Shown here: piece after piece, positions 1 to 10,455 of the stretch
Layout: every line of letters starts with the position of its first letter
Position numbering within the stretch: the stretch's first letter is position 1
From: Heliopora coerulea
Taxonomy: Eukaryota; Cnidaria; Anthozoa; Scleralcyonacea; Helioporidae
Direction: 5' to 3'
NCBI GenBank assembly: GCA_030142905.1
Contig: JASJOG010000469.1
Coordinates: 62,001-126,000 of the forward strand
DNA: 64,000 nucleotides
Notes under the pieces: model-generated
Seen by the model: only the letters and a program-made list of their open reading frames with translations
Databases searched by the model: none
What the model was told of the DNA's origin: nothing
Made by a program: the position numbers and the translations under genes

Positions 1-232
1 TCTACGGTAATAAACCGGCTTAAAATGAGTGGGACATTTACAGAGCCAAGAGCGTTCATGCCAGGAAAGAAAAATATCGGCAAAGGTAGGATCCAGGGGA
101 GAACCCATGGCAACGCCATCGGTCTGTTCAAATAAAACACCATTAGAGAACAAGTGGCAATTCTTAACTGCAAATCTTAGAAGTTGGGTGAATTCGGAAC
201 GGGTAAAGTTCTGAAAATGACTGGAATTATTA
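1..232 (-). pseudogene. Penelope-like element reverse transcriptase fragment, cut by the window edge
   Basis: Read on the minus strand from about 232 down to 1, the translation is open and holds the reverse-transcriptase signature of Penelope-like retroelements: a TDGVAMGSPLDPTFADIF block followed by an E-rich helix and a HFKPVYYR-like stretch, which leads into the catalytic YxDD motif lying beyond the window. In this family DGVAMGSPL is the conserved motif before the catalytic aspartates. The fragment begins without a start codon and is probably 5'-truncated. It abuts the decayed Maverick-like block to its right. The family is called on motif identity, not on a search. Confidence 0.8.
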
Positions 233-330
233 AATAACTTAGAAACAATTATAAACCATTAATATGCCTATTTTGCGTGTTTTTTGCTGGGCTTTATTAT
301 TTCTTCTCCGTCTTTTCGTTCCATTGTATA

Positions 331-1007
331 TCATACATTATATTTTATTCTATGAATATATTTGTGATGAGTGTCCAACGTTTTATCAGTCTTGAATAAT
401 CGATTGCAATATTGGCATTTTATTCGAACGTCAAGGAAATAATCATCAATTTCGCGATGTATTGGGTCATAATCAGATGGAACAATACATTTGTAACCAT
501 TTAATTTATACTTTTTTAGTGTGCTATTTTGTTTTTCAGACAAAATTCCATTTCCCTGTGGAGTTTTTAGTTCAATACACAAATCCCTATATTGTTTATG
601 TAAATTACCAATAATAATATCAGGCTATCCACCAGTATATCTTTTTTTATAAGCGTCTAACCGTTTTTCAGTACTTGTTTGCAGCTCACCAAGACCTGGA
701 ATAATTAAAGCATTCTCATGGTATTTTCTAATATAATGAATCACTTTGTAGTGTAAATCAGCATCACTTGATTGTTTTTAACAAGTTGATAACCACCAGT
801 TTTTCTAATTGATGGTAATACTTTTTTAGCTCATTCTAATTTTGATGCAAATATAAGAGAATAAACACCTGGTTCATTTATAAATTTTGTATATCTGACC
901 TGACCCGTCGTTTCGACGAGTAAGCCTTTTTTGTCTTCCTGGAACACATGTTTCCTTATGGCTTGATCTGTATCAGTATATCTTAAGCTTTCAGCTATAG
1001 ATTGTGC
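331..1007 (-). pseudogene. Broken BRO-N / VRR-NUC / C2H2 zinc-finger protein of a Maverick-like element
   Basis: On the minus strand the first third (about 1007-790) translates to a BRO-N-like DNA-binding domain: a VYSLIFASKLE block followed by VLPSIRKTGGYQ, both typical of baculovirus and phage Bro/KilA-N proteins. After a frameshift near 775 the frame continues as a VRR-NUC nuclease (PDIIIG and CIELKTPQGNG carry the D...ExK-type active site). It ends with a C2H2 finger, CQYCNRLF followed by DTHHKYIH. There is at least one in-frame TGA in the BRO-N part and one TAG just before PDIIIG, so it is a pseudogene. VRR-NUC modules are known in large DNA viruses and phages. Here the three-domain order and the nearby integrase suggest a gene of the mobile element. 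The domain calls are fairly secure, but the function of the fusion is unknown. Confidence 0.72.
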
Positions 1008-1136
1008 TTAAAACAAAATCTTATCATATTTTATTATTACACTTATTGGTTGATTATTAAATTTAATTGTTTTTTCCTATTATATTACACATTATATTTT
1101 ATTTTGATACTTTTTCATTTTACAGTGTAAATATCT

Positions 1137-2135
1137 TTATGCTAATGAGAACTCTTTTTTACGAGAATCACCTTTCTTTATAGCATTTCTTGCTGATGTA
1201 GAAATTGTGGTGATAATACCAGCTATACCAATCATTACACCTTCTAATGCTATACCATTCTTTTTTACCCAGTCTTTGAATCGTTCTAATCTAGACAGGT
1301 CCTGTATGTTTTCATTGTTCTCAATCGTTTCTCTAATAATAGTCTGTGATTCTGAATACCGGGGTTCCTCATCTGTTTCTGTCTCTCGAATGAAGTCAGA
1401 TTTTAATTCTGCTGTTCCGGGAACAATCTTATACAATCTTTCTTTCCGTTCATCGGTCTCTCTTAACGCCTTCAACCGATATGAATCTATCATCTTATCC
1501 AAACTTCCAATTCTTGTTTCAGCATGTCCAACAGGGTTTAAAACACCTCTAAGCTTTCCTAGCTCCTGTTCGCTAATAACCAACTGGCTGATTTCAGAAG
1601 CTCGCTCATGTAGTCTATCATCTATCTGTTCTGTACTATCTTCAGATATTTCATCAATCACAAATTCCAGTAGATCGGGTAATTCAAGAGTGTTTGAACT
1701 TGATTGATTATCTTCAAAATTGAAATTTTGTAACTCTTCTCAAAATTTAGCTATATTATCATCACAATCATCTTCCGAGTTATAAATCTTTGACTTTTCA
1801 ATAATCATATCTTCACTCTGTTTATCAGACATAATTGCATACCCTTTGGGAACCTCAGTTTTATTTATAGGTTTTCTTACAACGTCCGAGGGCTTTTGAG
1901 TCTTTTCGCTAACTTTATTGGCTATTTTTTGTGTTTTATTTAATAAGTCGTTTACTAAAACTTTATACTCCTTATACTCCGGAGTGTCTGTATTTAATAG
2001 TTTGAAAGTTATAGGGTTCTTCTGTTTATTTAATTCGATTATTGGTTTATTTTTTTGTAGTCAAGAATTACACGAAACCCAGTTTTAACAGTTCCATTAT
2101 GCCCATAGCTAATATTTTTGAGGAGTTTATGTCCT
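1137..2135 (-). pseudogene. Unrecognised acidic, coiled-coil-like protein with a C-terminal hydrophobic segment
   Basis: The longest clean stretch (1661-1137) encodes 174 residues, and the reading frame clearly extends upstream to about 2135 with one in-frame TGA near 1737 and a frameshift near 2050. The product is rich in Glu, Lys, Arg and Asp with a helical, charged middle, and it ends with a hydrophobic glycine-rich segment (GVMIGIAGIITTIS) followed by a basic tail. That tail could be a membrane anchor or a capsid/membrane-associated helix. No family is recognised. It shares strand, spacing and decay level with the integrase gene to its right, so it is taken as a gene of the same element. 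Confidence 0.5.
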
Positions 2136-2150
2136 AATTAATTATTTTAA

Positions 2151-2606
2151 TTAATTTAGAAACGCTTTAAGTTGATCATTAGTTTCTACATATGAAATAT
2201 ACGAACATATTAATTCGACATAATGTTTTTGTATACACCGCTTTTCCACATCATTTCTAAAGTCACCGTTTTGTTTAAATACCTCTCTATAAGAATTTAT
2301 GATATTAACTTTTACAACTATATTTCTGATTATTGTAGAACTTTTATTATGATCTATATTTTTATCTATCGAATCAGTTTCTCTAAAGGATCTATTTAAC
2401 CTTTTATCTAAAGCTGATTCGATGTAATTAATTCTATCTTCTTATTCTTTGTACTACTTTCTGTACTCTAATCCTCTGTCTTCCAATTCGAAAAGATCGC
2501 CTCAAAGATCTTCAATTTTACCGATTAACACGGTTGTGTCCGCGTTTTCGTATTCTGGGTATTTATTAAAATTCTCTAATTCAAATTCTTCAAATCCTTC
2601 AGCCAT
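2151..2606 (-). pseudogene. Unrecognised element gene with several in-frame stops
   Basis: Starting from an ATG at 2606, about 152 codons run to a TAA at 2151 in one frame, interrupted by three stop codons within about 25 codons of each other near 2450-2500. Outside these the translation is charged, helical and plausible as protein (EEFELENFNKYPEYEN near the start, a CSYISYVETNDQLKAFLN-like end). The ATG lies immediately downstream of the integrase stop codon at 2607, which suggests a compact, same-strand gene array. The function is not recognised. Confidence 0.4.
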
Positions 2607-2607
2607 T

Positions 2608-3730
2608 CATAAACTCAGATTTTGTACATCGCTTTCGGGAGTCCAGCTGTTGTGTTTGTTATCATATCCCAGCCACTTGACTAGAGCCGTCTTTTTACCC
2701 TTTACTTTCTTCCGTTTTAATATTTTCTCGACTTTATATATATCATCCTTTTTATCAACCGCTGATAATTCCTGTTCATAAAACTTGCCGATAATTGGTT
2801 CACCATCTAAGTCCTCCAATTCATATACATTGGGGTCACCACGAAAATCTTTAACAATTTTGAACAATTCTTCATTAAAATTTGGTTCATATCCTTTAGA
2901 AAAGGTAGATTTATATTTAGATATTCGAACAGTATCCCCGGATTTATACTTTGGAAGAGGAGAGTCTGCAAATCTGTCTCCAAACAGAGTATTCCATACA
3001 TCATCGTCATTAGATATTTTAACATCTTTTGGTTTCATCAGGATGGTCGAGTGTTTAGTGTTATACAAGTTATACAATTTAGTGTTATACAGTTAAACAA
3101 GATCTTCTAAAACATCAATCCATTTATACGTTCCATTGGTGCAGAAATATTTCCACATGGCTGTTTTGAGTGTGCGATTAAACCTGTCAACTGCAGCCTT
3201 TTTATCCGACTTTGTAGAAAAGTAATTTATATTATGGTCTTCTAGAAGCCTTTTAACTCCAACATTATAAAACTCCTTTCTATCGTCAAATTGTACTAAT
3301 TTTGGATAATCACCAAACCGGTCCTTGAATTTTTTCAACAGTTCTTCTACAGCCTTAGTCATATTATTTGTGTCTTTCCTATAAATTGATATAGCAAAGT
3401 CGTATCTACTAAGTATTTCAATGGATGTAAGAATCCAATAGTAGGCCCTGTTATAATTTTTATATTTACCCATATCAACCAGGTCCATCTGTATTTGCTC
3501 ACCAAGATAATATACAACTGTCTGTCTAAATTTGTTTTCTTACAATTGGTTTATATCGAGTATAAGTGTCTTGTGATTTCAACCACTCTTTAACCTGTTT
3601 TCTAGTAATATTCAAGCCGCCGTCCAATGTCTTTTGATAGAGTCGCTCAGCAGATTGAAAACCAGTTCGTGGCTTATAATATATATCTTTTAGTACTTGC
3701 TCTTTTTCAATGTCATTATCGATTAAATTA
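2608..3730 (-). pseudogene. Chromodomain-containing retroviral-type integrase of Maverick/Polinton type, broken
   Basis: The minus-strand frame begins around 3730 with a helix-turn-helix-like region (ITRKQVKEWLKSQDTYTRY). It continues as an rve integrase core: MDLVDMGKY with the first catalytic Asp, ILTSIEILSRY, QFDDRKEFYNVGVK around the second Asp, and a SDKKAAVDRFNRTLK block where the usual VERFNRTLK glutamate has been lost. After a short break near 3090 the frame resumes with NTKHSTILMKP. It ends in an SH3-like region (GDTVRISKYK) and a chromodomain (VEKILKRKK, LVKWLGYDNKHNSWTPESD). There are frameshifts or stops near 3520 and 3090. This architecture matches Maverick/Polinton-type and related transposon integrases in animals. 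No PolB, packaging ATPase or recognisable capsid gene is visible here, so the element may be partial. Confidence 0.75.
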
Positions 3731-3805
3731 CAATATATATAAATCTATAAGAGCTTTACAACCGTCAAAACTCATGTTATCTTGATCCCTTAAATAGAAC
3801 GTCAT

Positions 3806-4380
3806 CTAATTGATAACTCTTTTATTGGTTGGGACTTTGCTCTCAATATCAAAGAATTCTCGAATCGAACAGTTTAAGCTTTGAGTCGTAGATATTGGTA
3901 AACTAACTAAAAGATTCGATTTATAGTCGTCATACATGCTTGACGAAAGGTCCACTGAATCGCATAATATTTTAATAAATTCCAGATTTCTATTTATATT
4001 AATACGATTCGATTTAGTTACAGTATTAACAGTTATTTTTTGTTGGCTGAAAAACCGAACAGAACTCCGAATTTTTCGAGATCCATCACTTGATCCGAAG
4101 TTAGAATATAACTGTTGTCATAAGAATTCTGTTCCAGCGTTAAATTTTCAAATGATTCAATCTCTTTTTTAATCATCGACAATGTCCAATAGCCGGACGA
4201 AAACGTCTTAGTTGCATTGTTACATACTACTTAATTATTGCTTGAATCGACATTCTTGTAGTCCCAAAATAGAACCCCACGTTTAACCAATATATGAGGG
4301 TCAGGATCTGTTAAAATAGTCTCTTGGAAATTCACGATCTTTGAATCTCCCTTATCGATTGATACAGTTATCTTTCTCAT
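3806..4380 (-). pseudogene. Unrecognised element gene, one stop and one frameshift
   Basis: From an ATG at 4380 the minus strand reads MRKITVSIDKG and continues as a typical globular protein (DPDPHILVKRGVLFWDYKN, SGYWTLSMIKKEIE). There is one TAA near 4230 and a frame change near 4040, after which it continues to a TAG at 3806-3808 (FIKILCDSVDL, LLVSLPISTTQSLN). It lies head-to-head with the plus-strand ORF at 4404, with only 23 bases between the two starts, which suggests a shared bidirectional promoter region. No family is recognised. It is grouped with the Maverick-like block on strand and decay. Confidence 0.42.
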
Positions 4381-4403
4381 AATATATTATAAGTTATATT
4401 ATA

Positions 4404-4595
4404 ATGGTAAACAAACTACGGCCTGATGGTGAGAAATTATTCTATCAACAATACCCACGAGGTGATGCAAGTAAATTTACTTTTGGTTATAATGTAGACG
4501 ATCAAGGAAAACTAAAATACATTGATATCTATTATAACGAAGATGGAGGCGGATATATTAACATAACAGATCCGAGATTCAATATTCACTCTTAA
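4404..4595 (+). CDS. Small ORF divergent from the Maverick-like gene block, unrecognised
   Basis: This is an intact 63-codon frame with a tyrosine-, glycine- and aspartate-rich composition (YNEDGGGYINITDP near its end) and no membrane segment. Its start is 23 bases from the divergent minus-strand gene ending at 4380. It may be the first gene of the opposite arm of the same element, 3'-truncated or genuinely short. No homologue is recognised and it could be a chance frame. Confidence 0.3.
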   Translation: MVNKLRPDGEKLFYQQYPRGDASKFTFGYNVDDQGKLKYIDIYYNEDGGGYINITDPRFNIHS

Positions 4596-4672
4596 CATTT
4601 CTAATGCTGCCAGGACCAGGGTGATTTTGCAGTCTATAATCATCTTGTGGTGTAACACTGTGATTTGCATTC

Positions 4673-4949
4673 GGTTAATTGTGAAGTTTTCATTTCATAA
4701 TACGCTGAGGATGATTCTGAAATAGAATTGAAACACTGCACATCCATCCTCACGGATAGCGTTAAGTTATCGCGAGAACATCTCGTGCACTTAAATTGGA
4801 TAAAACTCGCCTTCAATCCCTGTGGACTCGATAGCTCAGCTCAACAGGTAGAGCGGCGGACCGGTATCCCGAAGGAGCGTGTTCAAATCCCGCTCGAGTC
4901 AACATTTTTCAGTTGACTTCGGCAGTGTAGGTTAATTGTGAAGTTTTCA
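4673..4949 (+). repeat. tRNA-derived SINE-like unit bounded by a 20-bp direct repeat
   Basis: Positions 4825-4900 fold as a degenerate tRNA: a perfect 7-bp acceptor stem (GACTCGA with TCGAGTC), an A-box-like TAGCTCAGCTCAACAGG, and a B-box-like GTTCAAATCC. The anticodon arm pairs poorly and position 33 is C, so a working tRNA gene is unlikely. The 20-base string ggttaattgtgaagttttca occurs exactly at 4673-4692 and 4930-4949. The tail after the tRNA part resembles the sequence at 7040-7096. The tRNA-derived repeat call is well supported, while the role of the direct repeat is uncertain. Confidence 0.55.
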
Positions 4950-5116
4950 AGTCAACTTAGGGTAATGATCTTTTAGAAACCCAGAATTATATTCTCTCAT
5001 AAGATTATTTGAGTTTTGTCAATAACTTCAAATTTTCTCATGAATCTCCGAATCGTGAAATATATATGAAATCTCATAAGGCTTGTTATCAGTTTAGGAA
5101 CGTCATCATTAAAAGT

Positions 5117-6066
5117 TCAATGTTGAATAGATACACCAGAAGCATATGAAGCAATCCAACTCCCTACAATCGATTGAAAATAAGGATTTTTTATACCCCA
5201 TTCGGCATTATAACCACTTTTTATATTCAATTGAGGAAGCTTACTCATGAAATACTCTCGATCATTTACATAAATTCGGAGATTATTGACCAGATAGTCC
5301 AAAACAGGCTGAGTTGGGAACTCATCATAGTAGAAGTTAACCCCATTAATTAGGTAAGCTCTTTTGTGTTTCTTTCCGCCAAGTAGGTCAATAACACTGC
5401 CTCCACTACTCCAAATTCGAGGATATGGGCTACCATATAAATACTTAGTCAATTGATAGCTAAGAATAGTAATGGTTCACTAGAATAGGATTGAAACTGT
5501 TAAACGAAAGTATAGAATCATATTCATACTGCATTCTAGGCGCCCAAGCTAGAACCAAACAATCCATTTTAGGCGATAGAGCGTCATCGTTAGAAGTACA
5601 ACAAATATTCCACCACATTTTCGAAGATTCTGTTATTATGACCCCAGTACCTGGATAAACAATATGAATAACAGCATTTCTGCGACTAATGTAGTATTGA
5701 CCTAGCTTGTGGTTAATACCGAGCAATCTAATTATCTTAGACAAGCCAATCCCTGGTTACAATAACAGATTAAAAATTGCGACTGATACTATGAACTTTA
5801 GTTCAAACACGAACGTTAACTATGTTGGAGCCATTAATGAACCAAAAAGGTTCATCAGGTAGCAGTACATCATTTAGAAACACTTGATGGAAACCAGAAC
5901 CTAAAATCCACAAGGTAACAACCAATTTGGATACGTGTGAAGAGCCCAAATAATCCGTATCTGAAGTCAATAATAGTCTAGAAAAACTTGGTGAATCTAA
6001 GAAGCATGTAGGGCCAAATGGGCTGAAATAGGAACCAAAAGTTCCAATTAATAAAGGCGATAACAA
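5117..6066 (-). pseudogene. Unrecognised minus-strand coding relic in three pieces
   Basis: Three long minus-strand frames follow one another closely: 6066-5803 (87 aa), 5744-5460 (94 aa) and 5452-5117 (111 aa). The last two are offset by one base and look like one protein split by a frameshift around 5455. The composition is unlike random translation: tryptophan- and tyrosine-rich, with MWWNICC, LAWAPRMQYEYDS, YGSPYPRIW and YLINGVNFYYDEFP stretches suggesting a globular, beta-rich protein. I do not recognise the family. It could be another structural gene of the Maverick-like block (same strand, about 0.5 kb to its right) or an unrelated gene fossil. The 6066-5803 piece may be a chance frame. 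Confidence 0.35.
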
Positions 6067-6409
6067 TGAATTGGTTTCCTTACTATTTGTTAGGAGATTA
6101 CTATAAAAGGGAATTTATAAATTACTTATTAAATGAAGACTTATGTAATTTGATTGACATTTTGTTGCGAACTTGATCCTTCTTCACATTGTTGTTCTAC
6201 CGACAAGGAGTGGCTTTCGTCAGATAAAAGGATACTATCAAATGATGTAAATATTCGTGTACATATTAAAGAAATAGTCAAACGAAACGTGTGATAGTTA
6301 ACACTATTTATATCTGAAATTGGATTTTTTTTAATAAGTAAATATATTCTATAGTATAAAATGAGTTTATTCTTTTGTTACGAAGACAATTAGCCTTAGA
6401 TGTGTAAGA

Positions 6410-6595
6410 TCCCTTTTTTTTTAGATCCCGGTGTGGAACCAATTGTGAAATAGTCTCCCCCATACGAAACAGCTAAATCAAACGTTGGCAAAAACGAGAC
6501 AAACTTGTCGAAACCTCGATTGTCGTGTCCGAACAAACCATTACGAAGCCAGTAGTTATTAGCACCTTAACCATTGCGCCGATACACCAAAAATA
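6410..6595 (-). repeat. Possible tRNA-derived SINE, minus strand
   Basis: On the minus strand 6595-6545 reads like a tRNA 5' half (TCGGCGCAATGGTTAAGGTG resembles an A box and D arm), followed by GGTTTGTTCGGAC, a weak B-box-like match, and then a non-tRNA body ending near the short A/T run at about 6412. Neither acceptor stem nor target duplications are evident. This is a low-confidence call on promoter-like motifs only. The rest of 6070-7035 shows no recognisable gene. Confidence 0.3.
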
Positions 6596-7039
6596 CATTT
6601 GTCCCCTCGCCGACCGCGCGAAGCTATTCACTGCTACTCGCTGCTATGGAAACTCGCCTTATATCCTTAATTCGGGTTGACCAAATCATTCCGTTATCCA
6701 AAACGTTTTGGTTTTTTCACCAACTTAAAAATTGGTCATATGCTTCGTCAATGAATAAGCTAATAATATTATAAGCCAATAAGCACAGATTTGGAACCGA
6801 GGGTAACCATCCGAGTCCTTGTAGTTTAATGGTTACACTATCGTAAAGTGCTATCAAAAGAATGCAAGGCCTATTCCCGTCGGAAACTGTGTATTAGTTT
6901 GGTTTTCGGATTTATGTACTCAATCTTAAATTAATTTAAAACCCTAATAACTGTTACCCCTGTTATGGTCAATTATACTGATCAGCAGGTGCAAAATTCA
7001 ATTTGCACTTACGTTAATGTAAATGAATGAAATACTGTG

Positions 7040-7096
7040 GGAGTTCGGATTCCGCATTAGTCGACTTTTCTTGTTGACTTTAGCTGTGTAGGTTAA
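7040..7096 (+). repeat. Second copy of the SINE tail seen near 4880
   Basis: The stretch gttcggattccgc, then ttgttgacttt and gctgtgtaggttaat, matches in order the 3' part of the tRNA-like unit at 4881-4936 (gttcaaatcccgc, agttgacttc, gcagtgtaggttaat). The tRNA head is missing here, so this is a 5'-truncated or diverged copy. Confidence 0.4.
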
Positions 7097-8160
7097 TCCA
7101 AAAAATGTTCTGTTCATGAAAAGAAATACTCTTGGCTAGATATAAACAAATGTTAAGTTGACGACGGATCAACCGGAGCAAACTAAGCGCGTGAGAATAT
7201 GACTGTGAGAAATAAACAGAGAAGCACCGTTTATGGTAAATGAAAACTGTAAGGTACGTAATGGTATTTACAGGTAGATCTTCCTGACAGTTTATGAAAA
7301 GGTAAAATCGTACTTCACCAAGCACAACCCCAGTTTGAAATTCCAATGAAGCATGAGAAGTTGGTGAAAGCTACACAGGACGCTTAACTCATCCCCTCCA
7401 AAAATAGTTCCTTCTTGAGGGTTATTAACGTTCCAATAAGCTAATAACTAGCACTAATACTGCACAAATTTAATTCTTCCTAATCGGAAATCTGTGGATC
7501 AAGAAGCTTCCTCTATGGCTTTCAGCACAAAGGTAGAATCTTCGTGCAAATGTTACAATTTTTTCCCTTAGGACACACGTTGTAAGATGCCATAAACACT
7601 TTCACCTATCAAATACATCCAAAGTACATTTCGATCCCTTCCCTCTTCATTTCCTTCCCTCCAGAAAGTACCCTTCTGATGAATAAAACCACCTGGAGGA
7701 CAGAAAGGACTCGAAGACTTGAGTGAAATTATGCCCTGGTTTTGATGTCAGTAAACACGTACAATTTAAAATGGGGGATAAACGGAATAGACAGCTTTGT
7801 TTTTTGTATGAGAAAAAAAGACGATCGTGATGAAAACCGTATTGAAGCAGTTTATCGAGTTGTACGGCTTTCTTTTCGTTTAGGACACAGACGATTCTCA
7901 AGAATTAAGAAAGATGTGGAGACCAGATTCGTCGAAATATTCTAATTTGCACTCTCGTAAGAAACATTTCATGGGAACCTACAATGAAAATGAAATCAAG
8001 TATACGTTACCTTGGACCACACATCACTCGATTATCGACAACTGTGAGTAGAAAGTTACACAAACGTTGAGATTCATAGTAATACTTTATATAATTTAAA
8101 GCATTCCTTTCGTGTCTATTCAAAATATGGTAGCTTTACACGCGTGTTACTCACGAGTAA
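7097..8160. other. No recognisable gene
   Basis: Short frames occur on both strands (for example 7646-7901 minus and 7742-7945 plus, which overlap), but none has family motifs. No clear tandem or inverted repeat was seen. Confidence 0.4.
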
Positions 8161-8179
8161 CACGAAGCAGTGAGATAAA

Positions 8180-8345
8180 CCCAGTGAACTCAATTTCCAT
8201 ATCTGGAATGCTAACTCCCAGTAATTCGCTCGGCAAAAAGTGAAGCTAAGAGTGCTGCCCGTTCCAGACCTTTACACAACTGCCGTGTCTTCGGAAACAC
8301 ACAAAAAGTGAAAAGACAAAATATTACTAGACCAGTTTTACATAT
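8180..8345 (+). repeat. Dispersed repeat family, copy 1 of 3
   Basis: The phrase gtgaactcaatttccatatctggaatgctaact, written here as aatttccatatctggaatgc plus flanks, recurs at 48640-48670 (plus) and 51170-51200 (minus). The match continues through gcaaaaagtgaagc and, with the 48.6 kb copy, to the attacta/gaccagttttaca region near 8325. No coding potential or target duplications are seen, so the class is unknown. Confidence 0.6.
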
Positions 8346-8461
8346 TCGTCAGAGAGAAAACATGGGAAGATTGAAAAGCGTTTTACCAAAGACCGATGAC
8401 TCTTCGAACTCAAAGTAAGAATTGACAATCATAAATGATGATAGACTTGAATGATGATAGA

Positions 8462-8542
8462 CGGTAAGTCGAGGCGATATTTACTTAAATTATATATATT
8501 AAACTGCAAATAATTTTAAGTAAATATCGCCCCGACTTACCG
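8462..8542. mobile_element. Hairpin MITE of about 81 bp
   Basis: The left end cggtaagtcgaggcgatatt and the right end (reverse complement cggtaagtcggggcgatatt) pair over about 27 bp with one mismatch, around an A/T-rich loop. The unit stands alone in non-repetitive sequence, so it is read as a minimal foldback/MITE. No family is assigned. Confidence 0.6.
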
Positions 8543-9054
8543 ATCCACAGCCCAGTTCTGTCCTTACGCTACGACTGATATGACTTTTAGTGGTTTATTT
8601 TGGTTAACACCAGACTATTTTATTCGTCAAAGGGAGACGTCTTGGTGGGAAACAGTTGCACAACGAACTAGGCAGTATCTCATGCCAAGGGAAGTCCTTG
8701 GCTAGTGGACTGTTAAATCTTGCTACCGACTATAGGAAAGACAAAATGCTATCATACCTGAAGAAATTCAAATCGTCTTTCCACGAGGTATTAGTAAGCA
8801 CGATCAATCAATATTCAAATCTTCTTTCGAGTCTGCTTTTCTTCTTTGAGTTTATACGTTCAAAAATGTATTCCTCATTGCAAGTCAAGGCCACTGAATA
8901 AGTAATAAACCAAACGTCCAATTCACCTGATCTTCTCCCTAATCTTTTATGCGCATGCGTTTAGGACGCCATTTTACCCAGCAGTTCCTCCACAGTTTTC
9001 ACCCTTCCCAAGACAATTAGCCTGTTAAATATAAATTAATCAATGTTTAATTCA

Positions 9055-10455
9055 TAATGCACCTATCGATGTTGTGCTGGCAGGGAAAGGCAGGGCAGGG
9101 GGTAGGATTTGAAGAGCAGACATATTACACAAGTGGGGCATTTGACAGTCAAAATAGTCCCGGGGGAAAAAATTTGACAGTACTCAGCAATAGAAGAGAA
9201 TGGTACCCCTGTGCTGGGACCGAACATTCGCCATGATTCAGCTGATTTAGGGGGTGTCCACATGAATCCGGATTGAGTTTCGTTCAGTATTGAAAGTGAA
9301 TTCAAACCGTGTTTACATAGGAATTGTATCCCCGTATCAAACAGCGGGTAAAATCTGAAATTTCAAGATGGCAACCGATAATGTTCGAGCCAGTATGTTT
9401 CTTTCAGCGTTTTACACTTGATTCCAACATGTTCTGGCATCAAAACCTAACTAGAGTCCTATTCTATTCCTCTTCCCCGGTTTAGCCTTTTAAAAGCTTT
9501 GACGTCTGCTGAAAACCTTTTGGTTTTTTTCGTTGTCCCGATTCCATCGTTCGTTCACAGAGATACTGAGGTTTAAGCTGATATTTCCACTATATTGTCG
9601 TTTGTATATGTTAAAAGCACGCATAAATTGTTCGTTGCAGTCCTTCAGGTCACATCTTCCATTCTGGAATGAAAGCTTGCAGCGCCTTTACATGAGAACG
9701 GAATGAAATTTCAAACCCGAATGAGATTTCATTCCATAATGAGAACCGGTATAAACTCAATCCGGAATGAGTAAAATCTCATTCACGATTCATGTAAACA
9801 GTTAAAGAGATTTTAATGGAACCCGTATGACTTTAACCGTGAATGAGACTCGATCCGGAATCATGTAAACAGCTCCTTAGCTTTGTTGTTACTGTGTTTT
9901 GCATTCACTTACTGAGGTACAAGAAAGCTTGTGAATATTTGTAAAGAAGCATGTATCATCATCATTTGTCGAATTTCTTTTGTTTCTGTTTCATAGACAA
10001 TATTATTTATAAAATGGCCATTGATTTATTTGCATTTGCGAAAAAATATAATGAAAGTTGTTTGTGGTCTTCTTGACTCCTTGTGGATTATGAGTAAAGA
10101 GTTCTGTTTAGTTTCCTTTCTCGCAATCGTCGTCCTTTTAAAACAGATAAAACTATATTTACTATATGACAACCTGATTAAAATGAAAATAAAGCTTGTC
10201 TAATCAGAGCATGCATAGGATGTGGAATAGTAACAAAATATATGTTGAAATACTAAACTTGATCTCAGTCATGTTGAATACTCACGACACTTCAGGTTGA
10301 GTGCGGGTGATCTCCCTTGGGTATCGTATTTTTTAAACATTTGACCTGTGTCTATTTCCCTGGGGTGCAAAATTTGACTTGATCTTATGTCACCGTGTCA
10401 AATCCCTGCCCTTTGCCCTGCCTCCCTCTGCCGGCAAGACATTGATAGGTGCATA
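9055..10455. mobile_element. Element of about 1.4 kb with long imperfect terminal inverted repeats
   Basis: The left end reads taatgcacctatcgatgttg, then ggcagg repeats and a tttgacagtcaaaa-like region. The right end, reverse-complemented, reads ttatgcacctatcaatgtct followed by the same ggcagg and tttgac motifs. Similarity between the arms extends for more than 100 bp. The interior has no credible ORF and contains a second MITE at about 9679-9885. Copies of this terminal sequence are, to my recollection, common in coral genomes, but the superfamily is not assigned. Confidence 0.6.
9679..9885. mobile_element. Nested MITE with tttacatg ends and internal inverted repeats
   Basis: The left end gcgcctttacatgagaacgg mirrors the right end atccggaatcatgtaaacag. 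Between them are several alternating ggaatgag / ctcattcc and catgtaaacag motifs that can pair in multiple ways. It is nested inside the 9055-10455 element. Confidence 0.55.

Noticed and set aside
1207..1707. 166-codon plus-strand ORF
   Set aside because: It is the antisense shadow of the minus-strand element gene, whose frame extends further upstream and has protein-like composition.
4825..4900. Functional tRNA-Thr gene
   Set aside because: The acceptor stem is perfect, but the anticodon arm pairs poorly, position 33 is C, and the T stem has a mismatch. The unit has a SINE-like tail, so a tRNA-derived repeat fits better.
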